A stretch of 64,000 nt of DNA from Anthonomus grandis grandis. Its lineage: Eukaryota; Arthropoda; Insecta; Coleoptera; Curculionidae. Position 1 is the first letter of the stretch; each line of letters starts with the position of its first letter. Below are positions 35,501 through 47,500 of this stretch, in pieces. A model generated the notes under the pieces. It was not told the DNA's origin. It worked only from the letters and a program-made list of their open reading frames with translations, and did not search any database. The stretch is from assembly GCF_022605725.1 (NCBI RefSeq), contig NC_065546.1:33600227-33664226 (forward strand), written 5' to 3'. The position numbers and the translations under genes were made by a program.

Positions 35501-38500
35501 ATTAATATAGCTTGATCTTGCATTACCTATTCGTGCCTGCTGGGTCCTCCCTGACAGGGAATTTACAAACCAATTCACCATAAGATTAGAAAATCCAAAA
35601 ATATCCAATTTTTTTGCCAAAATACTATGGTCAACTCTGTCGAACGCCTTGGAGAAGTAGGTGTAGATTACATCCATCTGACATCCCCTCTCCAAGGCAT
35701 TCAACAGATTCTGCTGAAACACTAACAAATTAGTCACAGTAGACTTTCCAGCAATAAATCCATGTTGTTCACTAAGTAACAACTCTTTAAAATAAAAATA
35801 TAATTGATCATAGATAAGACTGTCCAGGAGCTTCGGAATGGCTGATTGTATACAAACACTTCTGTAATTCTCGATTTTGCTATTGTCGCCAGATTTAAAA
35901 ATTGGCATTACAAAACTATGTTTCCACAAGGTTGGAAAAATTGCAGAATCTAAAGATCTTTTAAAAATTATAAAAAAAGGGTATGAAATAGTACATACAC
36001 ACTTTATTAGAAAAAAATTCGGAATGCCATTGGGTCCTGCTGAACTAACTTTGGGTGGCAACTTGGTCATTTTATCAAAAATCAACCCAACGGAAAGGGT
36101 GGAATTAGGAATGGTCATATTTAACTTTGCTTGCTGATTGATAAAAGCACCATTATTGTTTATATTATTAATAGGACTATAGACTGTTGAAAAAAACTGG
36201 GCCTTCAGCTATCTGTTCACAGCCAAAGAAGTCATTATCATTATAATACATTAAATTAGGAAGTGTGCAAGCAGTGTAAATTTGTGTCCAATTTTCTTTT
36301 GCCTAACTAAATATCTTAATTCAGCTGAAAACCAACTAGGAAACTTTGAAGTTTTGTATCTCTTTAGGGGAACAAAAAGTGCTATAGCCATATCCAGTAT
36401 ATGATAAAAATGTGAGACTGCTATATTAATGTCTGCTGAGCTTAAAACCAAGTCCCAATTAATTCCACATAAGTAATTATTAATACCAATATAATCACCG
36501 ATTTTAAAATCATAATAAAACTCTACATAGTTTAAATTCGACTGAGTTTCACAACTAAAATCAATTTCAAAATTATACCCTTTGTGATTTAATGACCCCT
36601 CAAAAAGACAATCAACTGCTTCCATTACAGCAAGAGTTTGCTTGCTTGAAAAAATTAGATCTAAATAAACAAGCCTATCATTTGGAATTGTAATATTCTG
36701 ATAAAAACTCAAACAAGCATAATGCTGACCTAAAACTAGACCCGCCGAGTTTAAAGGACAAGTCACCACCACACCATTGTCGTCATTCCCCCAACTTAAA
36801 TCAGGTACATTAAAATCACCAAAAATTTAAAAATCACAGCTTGAATATTCTTGCCTGAGAATGTCAACAGTATGGCAGTGACTGGTGAATTTCTGATAAA
36901 TTTAAATATAAATCTGATGTGCAAACAAGAAATAAAAGAGGCCCAAGGATAGATCCTTGAGGTACCCCTGATACTATATGTTTTGACTACTATACTAATT
37001 CAACAATGTTTTTTGATATAACATCTTCATTACAATTTCTGTAAAAAATTTTATCCTGACTACTATTATTGCATCATAATTCTACCCCAATGATTTCATG
37101 ATCACTAATGGCAGTCAAATTCCTAGGGATCTCAATAACATCATAGTCATTCGTGATAATGTGATCAAAGTTGAAGAAATGCTGGTGATCCTTGTTTCCT
37201 TTTTTACAATTTGTCCAAATCCCGCTGCGTTAATAAGGGCTTTTGAGTTTGTTGCCTTGGCCTAATTTTTCAGTAAATCAATGTTTAATTTTTTTTTGTT
37301 ACCAATTTTTGTTGTATATATTTGAGCTTCTAATAAACTATCTATTAAGTCTTTCATTTTATTTAATTGATACTAGTATTGAAAATATTGATTTCATTTG
37401 ATTATACTCAATACTCAATAATTTATTTATGCTATCAAATATACAGTTTACATATTATGTCAAAAATGATGAAATAATATTAATTAAAAAGAAATTATTT
37501 AAAAGGGCTTATTAATTTTTAAAAGAAACAAACAAATTGAAAATAATGATCAGCTGCCTCCATTGCACAATTTATTGCATTATACTGACTATAAAGTATA
37601 CAGTGGGATACTAAGTTAAATGTTTGCTGTTCTGTCCTTTGACCGGAACATTTATTTATTTAATTATTTACAAACTCTACAGTAAAAAACCAATAGGTTA
37701 CAAAGCAAGTAAATAATTTACAGTATTCCTATTATACTATTTACCTTAAATAAGTAATTGATGAATTAAAAATATCAAATTCACTTTCCAAATTATTATA
37801 GAGGCGACACATGGTTATTACAGGAGAATTTAGGTAATAGTTGGTTCAAGCACGCTCCACAGTAAATAGCAATGGTCATCTTGTCCGGTACACAACTTTC
37901 TTCGCCTTTCCAGGCTCACTAAATTAAATTAATTCATTATCTCCAATTTGGAAATATGCAGCTCATACATACCTGTATCCTTGTAGTTAATATATCTTAA
38001 TAGTTTATTCTGCACTCTCTCATTATTTAAAATATGCAGGTTGTAACAAGGGCACCAAACCATGGAACAATACTCCAAGATGTTTCTTAAGTATCAAACA
38101 TAGACAGCTCTAACACAGTTAGTATTGGTAAAACTCACATTACAACTTCTTACATTATACTAACTGAAGCCAACAATTCTGGTAAATAAGTTTGATTGCT
38201 ACAAAGTTTACAAACAAAGACGTGCTCATAAGTTTTATGTCTAGCACTCAACATTTAATTGGAGATTCAGAACATTTCAGATATCCAAGCACAATACAAG
38301 CACATTTATGAGAATATTGAGCTTATAACTTATATAACATAATAACTTATGTTAAACTAGTTCTATAAGGAATTAATGCGCCCTACACAATATGGGGACG
38401 TGTGTCGTCACACAGCTAAACAATTACTGTGATTCTACTGATTATTTTAAGACAATTTATTAATGTTCAAAAATTATAATGTATATAAATAAGTCAATAA

Positions 38501-41500
38501 AGAAACATATAAATAAAACTTGAAAACCAGAAGACTATTATATACAATTATTAAAAATATATATATGAAGATCTGTTATATATGACACATACTAAGTAAT
38601 TTAAAAAGAATATCGTTGTACTACAAAATGCACACAACTTAAAAAAAAGGATTGAGACAGGTGTTTATAAAGCAATAAAATACCAGCATATATTTAAAAA
38701 ACATATTATAGGATTACGCTCAACAAACTCTTGCTCGGAAAAGAATATATTGTTTCAAAAGAAGACAGGTAGCCTATTAAAAAGTTTGACTGATAAGAAT
38801 TCTGGTCTAGATTGAGATTTTGAGAGGTGACAGAGGACCACCCTCAAATGATTTCCATGTCGCGTTGGGTAGTTATCTATATCATGGTGGCTCTCAAAGT
38901 GGTTCAAATTTTCCCTGACATAGGTGAGGTACTCAAAGATATAAATTGATGGAAAACTTAAAATTTGAAAAATAATAAAAAGCTTGTCTATAGTTTTCCC
39001 TCTAACCTAATCCTACTATAATTCTTATTGCCCTTTTTTGTAGTGCAAATATCCTTGTTGCATTACTATGGAAACATACATAGTGTACTCCAAGTTTTCT
39101 TAATAAGTATTTCTTTGTGTTAAGTTAAAAAGAATTTCCAGGGTGCATTTTTTTTTTATAAAGCTTTTCCACCTTTTTCATCCTCCTTTTCATTTTTCCG
39201 GTAGATAAAAAGGGTGATATTAAAAAAAATTATATGTTATATTTGATGGCGACATTTTGGTTTTTCGAGCCGGGAAATATTCTGTCGACTTGTAATTTTT
39301 TTATTATCAATTTTGGTTTTATATATTTGAGCTTCTAATAAATTATCTATTAAGTCTCGCATTCACAGAAATATTTTTCAGCCCAACAAAACACTAGTCA
39401 TTAAAAAGAGCGAACCTTCCAGCCTGTGTAATTCAGCTGATTGTGTGGCCATCATGCGCAATTTTCTTTTTAAACAAATCAACAAAAAAATATCAATCAA
39501 GACGTTTCGTGTAACTTATATTTAAATAAAGAACTTTTAATAGTGGCAGGTATCGCGCTATTAAAAAAGAGTTAAAAATAGCCGCACAGTAAGTATATCT
39601 CCTATAATGATAAGTAAACGAGATAAAATCCAGTGGTACACAGAATATACACAACATATGCAGCAATCAATTTATCGCGTTTATTTTTAGTGGATTATTC
39701 CATCCGTTTTCTTATTAGCATCGAAACCGTTCACTTCTAAAATGCGGTACTGAAAACGAAAATTTACTGAACCGTCAACGAAACAATCGATAAACGGATA
39801 TTAGACGGTAGCGTGCGGCGGTACTACAAACAGGTACCAGAAAGATTGGGTACCTGCGATCTTAAATTTTATGGCCGCCTTAAAATGATGTGTAAGATGA
39901 TCCTTTATTGATCTTGTACATAAAGGCACCACTTTTACCAACTTTTAAAATGAGATTCTTCATTTTAAAAGTTGGATGGACGTTTACCATAAGTCTAAAT
40001 ATATAAATGTAAGATTAATTTATATTAAAACGCCAAAATAAACTTTCAACATTATGTAAACGACCAAAATTTTATAAATAAGACACGAGTGCTTACAACA
40101 AATATATATATTCTAGACTACCCGTCTTTTTCTTTTTAAAATACATTCTAGCAGATCTAAAGTTTGTCCAAACAGTTGGATAACAGAAGTGGGTAGATTT
40201 CCACCGTAGTTCGAAGGCTCATTAGTATTCTTATCACGTCCCAGCCTATAGGGTTCCTTTTAGCACCATGTGGTCTCATTTTGGGCCCGGTACTTTTCCG
40301 TAGATTACACAATGGACCCCTTTTCTTTGTAAAATCTGCCCATCGATACATTATTTTATTATTTTTGCTACATAAATAATAATCTGATGTGATTTTTTGT
40401 CAACCTAAGCTAAACACTGTTAAAAATAAATAATAGTGTTCCATAAAATTTTATTTAAGATTATTTTAAACGGAGTAGGTAAACGCCGCATAGCTTGTCT
40501 TAGAAAGTAATAAATAATTTATTCAATATTTTTTCATAATAACTGTTTTTGAAAAGTAAGGAAAGATATACTCATAAAAACTCTAATCAAGAAATAAATT
40601 TTGTAATTATCTTACTGATTCAAAAAAAATATAGTAATATCAGTTGTATCGTCGTATCATAACAGTTTTCTGTCCCTATTTTATTAACGACATTAAGAGA
40701 CAGGTAATAATCATTACAATAATCATACTTCTCAACATTTTAAGCCCATAGATATCTTAGGGAAAGTATTGCATTCACTATGTTAGCACTCATCTTATTT
40801 CTATATTTGTTTTTAACAATATTTAAGAAGAACAGAGAACTGAAAATTCATCCGATATCTGCATTAGAAAAGGGCATTACCAAAATTCTCAATGCAAAAT
40901 CACAAATTTCCTTAAATTTCCTTAAATGGATTTTCTCCACTTGCATTCCGATACTTTTCAACTTCAGCCCAAACTTCAGCAGGGTGAGTTACTTAATATT
41001 TATATATTTACTGCAAAATTATTTATAAAATTTATTAAAAATATTATGTATGACATACATACTGATATATTTTTTTTCAATTTCATTATAAAAAATTTAT
41101 GAAATCTTTGAAAGCCACCTTTTGGAAAGCGCTTGTTTTGGGCCAAGTTGCAGTGTTGTATATAATAGCAATCTGTCATTATATGAAGCTTTCTATAAAA
41201 ACAGCATTGACCTAAGTCGAATACTTGAATGAAATTATGCTAATTATTTTCCTCATTTGGCTTGTATATTACATGATTACATAAAAAAATATTTTCTAAA
41301 CCCACTGCATAATTCTAAGCATCTAAAGCTAAATAGATCACCTAATTTTGTGGAAAGTGTGGGAACTGCGCCTGAGGGTGTGACTGGTTCTGACTTATTT
41401 TTATAGATGAGACCGCAGAGGTTGAAGCTTCATTCCACTGCATTTTTATTAAATATTTAATCCCTTCGGAATGAGGTGGATAAGCTTCAACTTCTACTTG

Positions 41501-44500
41501 CTAATTTTAATTTTCCTGACATTGTTATATTAACAGAACATTGACTTAGACCTAATGAATGTTTTTGTATTAATGAGTATGTACCACTGTCAGGTTATTA
41601 TAGATAAAACTCTCTGCATGGAGGGACTGCTGTTTTAATTAGGAGACGTTTTCCGAACTTTTTCTGTACTGTTGGTCTGTTGATAAGTTTGGTGATGCCT
41701 CAATTGAACGGGTTTTTGAGTGTTCAGTGAGTGTTTTTGTAAATTGTTTAATATGTACGTTATTTGTATATACCGCCCGCCCTCTGGGATATCAGTGTGT
41801 TTCTTGACAGGTTAGATTGTCTTCTGTCCCAGCTCCCTAGTTACTCGCGTGTTATTTTAGCTGGAGATTTTAATATTAACCCTCTAATGCATAAATTTAT
41901 TTCTGCATTAAAGAAATTATTTTTGTATAATTTTGTTATTTAAAACATAAATCTAATAATATAAAATTACTTAGACGTCTCTTTCATCCCCTTGCTGTCG
42001 GATAAAAACGGGACGCCTTGAGGCGGACCGGTGCATTACCACTATATTGTGTTATGAAATAATATAGAAAAATGCTTTTATTTTTTAACAGGATTTGGTT
42101 GGAGAGTTACATAAACTTAAATTACATTTTAGACAAAATGCTTGAGTTTCTGACGTACATTTTGGAAATTTACAATTTTTTTTACCTGATCGATCACGGA
42201 ATATGCACCAATGTCCTACTTGATCGAATCGAACGTCTTCTGTTGGTAGGTATGCTCGCTTTTTTGGCACAGGTGATGATCTGGGGGACGAACAGGATGG
42301 TCGACCAACGCTTCTTTTACGTCCGATTTGTCCATAATTGCAAATCGATTCAGCCACAATCGACCTAAAATCTGGTAACTCGATTTTTTTTTTCAGAGTG
42401 AATGCGGTGGTACAATATGTACGAATTTACCATTTGCGAGTTTTCATCCGAATGTGATATCTCCCTATTAGTCCATCCATTAAATCCACACCTCCCATGT
42501 GTCTATTGTATTCTTTGATAATTTTTGGACAATCAATTTCGTAGTCTCTTTTCTATCCCAGCGAGCTGACTTTAGAACTTCATTTACGTACGTAGAGGCA
42601 AAATTTGTTGTCCCAGCGTAAGAAGATATAAGTCGAACAGTCTTGGTGTCATGCCACAAAACAGAGGTTATATCAATACCAAATGCATTTCCTACATATT
42701 CTTCCGAATAACTTCTTTCCACTTTTTTTTTGCTATTTCAGCATCACTTGATAACTTACAATTGGGTACACGATTTGGGCGTACAGTGCTTAATGAGTAA
42801 ATACCTCTACTTCTGAGATAAACAACTAGGCCCAGAGACGTGTAAAAATTATCGAAATAAACGATGTGGTTTACAAAATTTGGAATATGCTGTGATAAAC
42901 GGACCACCACATTAGAGGATGCCCCCAGATTTGGAGAGTTTGGAGGAATTATATTCCATTGCTATTCTCCTGCACCAGTATATATTTCAAAAGCATACGA
43001 AAAGCCTGAAGAATCACAAAGGGGAAAAAATTTAAAACCCCACTTATGCGGTTTATTAGGTAAATATTGCCTAAGAGGGCTTCCAGTCATTTTTGTTGCG
43101 CACGTTTGTTCCATAAAACCAGAATAGACCAGAATATACAAACTGTCATATTCTGGTCTACCTTTGCCAGGCATCGTTAAGTTATCGTTGAAATGAAGAT
43201 ACCGTCGAAGTCTCAAATCGCAACACCGGCATCGTCGGACGAATCCCTTCAAAAGAATGTCTTCCCCAATATGATCTTACATTTGGATAACGATAAACCG
43301 ACATATACAGGGTGTCAATTTGAAAACTTCCCACCCCTATTATCTCGAAACGGGTTAGGTTTTTATAAAATCGCTAGGACACGTCGATTTTATTATCGAG
43401 GGGGAACAATTTTTATGCAGAAATCACTTCGCCTCTTTCAACTCCCAACCCACCAGAACCTCCCTCTCAAAAATCTTAAATGGCAATAGGGCACCTTATT
43501 TTTTAAATTTGAGTGCTGCGTTGCCAAGTTAGGGTTATTTAAACATTGTTAAATTACTTATTATTAAACATTATTCCTGTAAGTGTTTTAATTACGTTGA
43601 AGCTATGATTTGCATTGAAACATGTTATTTAGGTTAATATTACATTGAAACATGTTATTTAGGTTAATATTATTTTTACTAAACATTTGCATAGCCGTTA
43701 CAATTATGGTCTTTACAAAAGCACGCCTAAAATTTATTTTATTAACACATCTACTTTAAGAGGTGTTCAAAGTGTTCTCCATTGTTCTCCAAACAAAAAT
43801 AAAGTCTATTCTCAAATTCTTCCCGAACATTCTGAAATACCTCTTCTGGAATAGCCCTACTTGCCTCTGTAATTCTTCTTTTTAAATCTTCGATATCATC
43901 AGGCTGAGTTTTGTAAACAACCGATTTTATGTGCCCCCATAAAAAAAAATCTAACGGCGTTAAGTCTGGTGACCTAGCAGGCCATTCTATCGGTCCCCTT
44001 CTACCAATCCATTGGTTAGGGAATCTGTTATTCAACCACTCCCGCACTGGCCGAAAATAATGCGGCGTAGCTCCATCTTGCTGAAAGTGTAGTTCGTTTT
44101 CTTGCAAAATGTTACTAACTTGATTTTCCAGTTCAGTTGTTATCAAAGGATCAATTACATCTTCAAGTAGGTGTAAGTAGAGCTCTCCAGTTAAGTTTTG
44201 TTCAATAAACAACGGTCCTATAACAGCATTTCCAAGAATACCGGCCCAAACATTAATTTTTTGTGGCCGCTGTGTAGCACCCTTTCTGAAAATGTGGGGA
44301 TTGTCCTCACTCCAGTATCGACAATTCTGTCTATTGACATGGCCGTTTAGGATAAAGGTACATTCATCACTGAAGCAAATGTTGCTTACCACAATTGCAC
44401 GAGTGTTAGGATTTCTATTATTAAAAACTTCTGCCGTTCTTCTTGCGCATCTTCCTTGCTCGCCATAAATAAAAATCATTTCAATTCTTTGCCTAAGCGT

Positions 44501-47500
44501 GTATACCATAGTAACTAACAATAACACACAAATTATCGAAATAAATTTTAACTGATTTAAATACCTAGTGACATTGACTGGTAGGAAAGTTCACTAAATA
44601 CTATTTTAAATTTCGGATCATATCATCGAACTGTATTGAGACGAATTCCATTGCAAACGAAAATAAACAAAAAAGAAAAAAAATTAAATGTTTATCTTTC
44701 ATGACCAAAAGAATTTGTCGGATTGATAAACACTTTCAGTGAGAAATGCACCGGTTCGCTTTATGGTCAAACACGTTCCAATAGAAATCATAGCTTCAAC
44801 GTATTTAAAACACTTACAGGAATAATGTTTAATAATAAGTAATTTAACAATGTTTAAATAACCCTAACTTGGCAACGCAGCACTCAAATTTAAAAAATAA
44901 GGTGCCAAAATGTAGAGAATAAAAAGTTCTTTCAAATGAGGTATCACTCAACCCCTCTATTGCCATTTAAGATTTTTGAGAAGGAGGTTCTGGGGGGTAG
45001 GGGGTTGAAAGAGGCGAAGTGATTTCTGCATAAAAATTGTTCCCCCTCGATAATAAAATCGACGTGTCCTAGCGATTTTATAAAAACCTAACCCGTTTCG
45101 AGATAATAGGGGTGGGAAGTTTTCAAATTGACACCCTGTATATAAGTATTCCAATATATTGTCGTAGTTCAGTTGCATCTGTAGTGAACCTCGTGGAAAT
45201 ATTTTTTTGGCGTGCATATAAATTATTCTGTTCGGTCAGATGCTGAAAAAAATCGTCATTCAAAAAGTACCGAACGCAATTAAAGGGAGTGTTTAGATCC
45301 TTGAAAGCAGCTGGAAGTTGTTTTTCTCTTCGAAATACGACTTCATTTATGTGTAATTGAAGATGTTTTTTCCTCCAAATAATAGATTTGAATTCTGGCG
45401 AATTGTTGGTTATGCCAGTAATATCCCCCGAAAACGTTCCTGTGGTAGGAACTTCTGGCCCATCTTCTTCTTCAGCAGGTTCAGGCGGTCGGACACGATT
45501 AGAACGCTTATAAGTTGATTTACGCTTTGAACTATTAGCACTAGCAAGAGGTTCATCTTCTTCAGTGGGTGGTTTAGTACTTGGTTTCGTGCTTGGTTCA
45601 CTTATTGACGAATTATCAGATGATTGGGCTGGTTGCTCTGGCTCTATTTCTTCAAAGTTGTCTACAACTTCAAAAGATGTTTCATTATGATCGAGTTTTA
45701 ACTCATTTTCGGTAGTAACCAACTTGCTAAGAGGCTCATCGCTGTCGTAGCTAGCGTCACTGTCGTCACTGTCTATATCACCGTCGTCATCAGTGTCGTC
45801 AGGAAGACCCTCAATTATGTCAAACGCCACAAAAATTTTTTAAAACAATAAGGTACAAATAACTTACCGATAATTTTCTTAACACCAAAATCCGTTTGAA
45901 AACAATTTAAAACTTTCCACCAAAATAACAATCACGTACGGACTCGCTTTTTGACCCGTTTTCAAATGAAAATTATTTGAACAAGGCGTTGTTTACGTCG
46001 ATGCAAAAAGTAGGCAACCAAATATACATTAGAATATTGAGTAGAATTTGCCGAAAGGCAAGCATATGCAGTAGCGTTAATAAAAGACATATTTTGGTTT
46101 TAAATGGAATTTGAATGAAGTCCGCCTTAAGGCGGGCAGGTGCATTAGAGGGTTAATTATTCAGAGGTTTCCTTACGGCAAAGAATTTCGCTTGATGGAA
46201 TCTTCAAATCATTTGCACTCACGCATGTAAATGCACCCACTCGTCCTCTTCATCGACCACTTGATTATTTCTGCAGTAATTTGGACGGTGTTATCTGTTC
46301 AGTGCACCCAGTGGGTATATCGGATCATGAGGGTGTATATGTCCAATTCTGGTGACTTTAAAAACAAATCTGGGTGCCGCATTGGAAGAGTATTTAGCGG
46401 GAACAATTTGAATTTATTTTCTCAATCCATTTCGTCTGTCAACTGGAATACAGTTCGGCCTGCTCCACAACCATTTTCTTCCTTTTATTATACATTGCGT
46501 GATAAAATAAATTTCTGCTTTCCCTTGGTTAGACTTAAATCCAAGAGACGAAAATCATGGATTATTGTCGATTTCTCGGCCTCTTCATTGATGAGAGTTA
46601 ATAAGGTTTGACAACCATGTTTTGGGCCTCTCTGCTAAACTTTCGTCTGGTTGTTTTGCAGTCAGGGTTGCCAGGCATGAGTTGAGGAGGTTGTTTGCTC
46701 TTTCAGTTTATTTTGCCTTAATAGACTCTCATATCCGATACGGGTTGCCATTTTGGAGTTTGTGCTCCAAGGGACTCCTTAGCATCATTTTTACTATTCA
46801 GAAAAAAGCATTAAGGTATCTGTGTGGTGTTGGTCTGAGAATCTCTTGTAAACCTCTTTTTGTAGCTGAAAGAATTTTAACAGTTTTCTCACTCCTTATA
46901 TTGGAAACTGCTACACTAATACATAAGTCCGTTAGTCCACCATTCTGCAGCAGTCATAATTCTCTTCAAGTAAACAACTTATCTCTTCTAATCCCCACCT
47001 CCTCATTTACGAGAAACTCTCCTATATTTATTAGTCGTAAAATATTTAATAATGTTCCTTTTTTGATTAAGACTGTTACAGGCTTTAAAAAGTTTAAGAG
47101 GGAACTAAAGAAATTAATCTTTCCAAAAGTTTACTACAGCATTGAAGATTATTTTAACGACACATTTTAATATCTAAAATTATTATAAATCTGTTGATTA
47201 GATTTTTTTATTATTCTTGTTTTATGTTGGATCTTGTCTTTTCTTTTCTTCTCTTTTAGTTTTTTCTTTGAATATATAAAATATGCTCCTATGTAAAATC
47301 AAAATCGATTCTGTATCCTGTTTTTATACTGTATCCTGTATAACCAAATCACTACTAGTATGATAAATTCTAGGATTAGGAAGCTTTTAGCACAAGTTTG
47401 TAAACTTGACTTTTCTATATTTCTATGTGCTATGCTATGTTCTCCAATATTTTAAACCTGTATATATTGTTAGTCCTATGGTTGGAACCTTTGGTGTGAC

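Larger units (their letters stand above)
34300..36840 (-). mobile_element. Jockey-type non-LTR retrotransposon, best-kept LINE of the window
   Basis: A minus-strand copy from an endonuclease remnant at 36840 to a 3' UTR ending near 34300. The UTR has aataaatgt and an A-rich end on the minus strand. A run of 23 A on the plus strand (34560-34582) lies just after the stop codon. It sits in the ZAD gene intron. Confidence 0.75.
42085..45830 (-). pseudogene. piggyBac transposase, split by a nested element and mutated
   Basis: The first frame (45830-45143) has an acidic N-terminus (DDTDDDGDIDSDDSDASYDS), a Pro/Ser-rich stretch, and the start of the domain (TRFTTDATELRQYIG). After the nested element it resumes at 43300 (YPNVRSYWG), then LRRYLHFNDN. 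The block around the first catalytic Asp reads GFMEQTCATK, with Met where Asp is expected. Then come LRQYLPNKPHKWGFKFF, YFDNFYTSLGLVVYL (second Asp), a frameshift near 42715, and RHMGGVDLMDGLIGRY (third Asp). A short deletion follows KTRKW. The cysteine-rich C-terminus shows CKFPKC and FCLKCNLSLC. Not functional. Confidence 0.88.
41880..46152 (-). mobile_element. piggyBac element with intact ends, inserted in a LINE
   Basis: Ends CCCTCTAATGCA (41880-41891) and TGCATTAGAGGG (46141-46152) are perfect 12-bp inverted repeats, flanked by TTAA at 41876-41879 and 46153-46156. Subterminal palindromes occur inside both ends (gccttgaggc near 42014, ccgccttaaggcgg near 46120), each beside a ggtgcatta motif. 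Length is 4273 bp, of which 1835 bp is a nested Tc1/mariner-like element. Removing it restores the LINE endonuclease frame. Confidence 0.93.
41380..47170 (+). pseudogene. LINE (SCKPLF family) with endonuclease, deleted RT and a piggyBac insertion
   Basis: The plus strand starts with the endonuclease: SLRNEVDKLQLLLANFNFPD, IVILTEH, then CFCINEYVPLSGYY. It continues to VILAGDFNIN, where a piggyBac element (41880-46152) is inserted at TTAA. After it comes ALTHVNAPTRPLHRPLDYFC and HPVGISDHEGVYVQF (SDH motif). At about 46560 the frame jumps from KSKRRKSWI straight to DYCRFLGLFIDE, which follows the RT in the sister copy at 25939-27680, so the RT is deleted. The C-terminus reads LSSGCFAVRVARHELRRLFA, RISCKPLF, ILTVFSLLILETA and KKLIFPKVYYSIEDYF to 47170. 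Confidence 0.8.

Noticed and set aside
40780..41028. Hydrophobic 82-codon frame
   Set aside because: AT-rich composition gives such frames by chance; no family motif, no splice or neighbour support.
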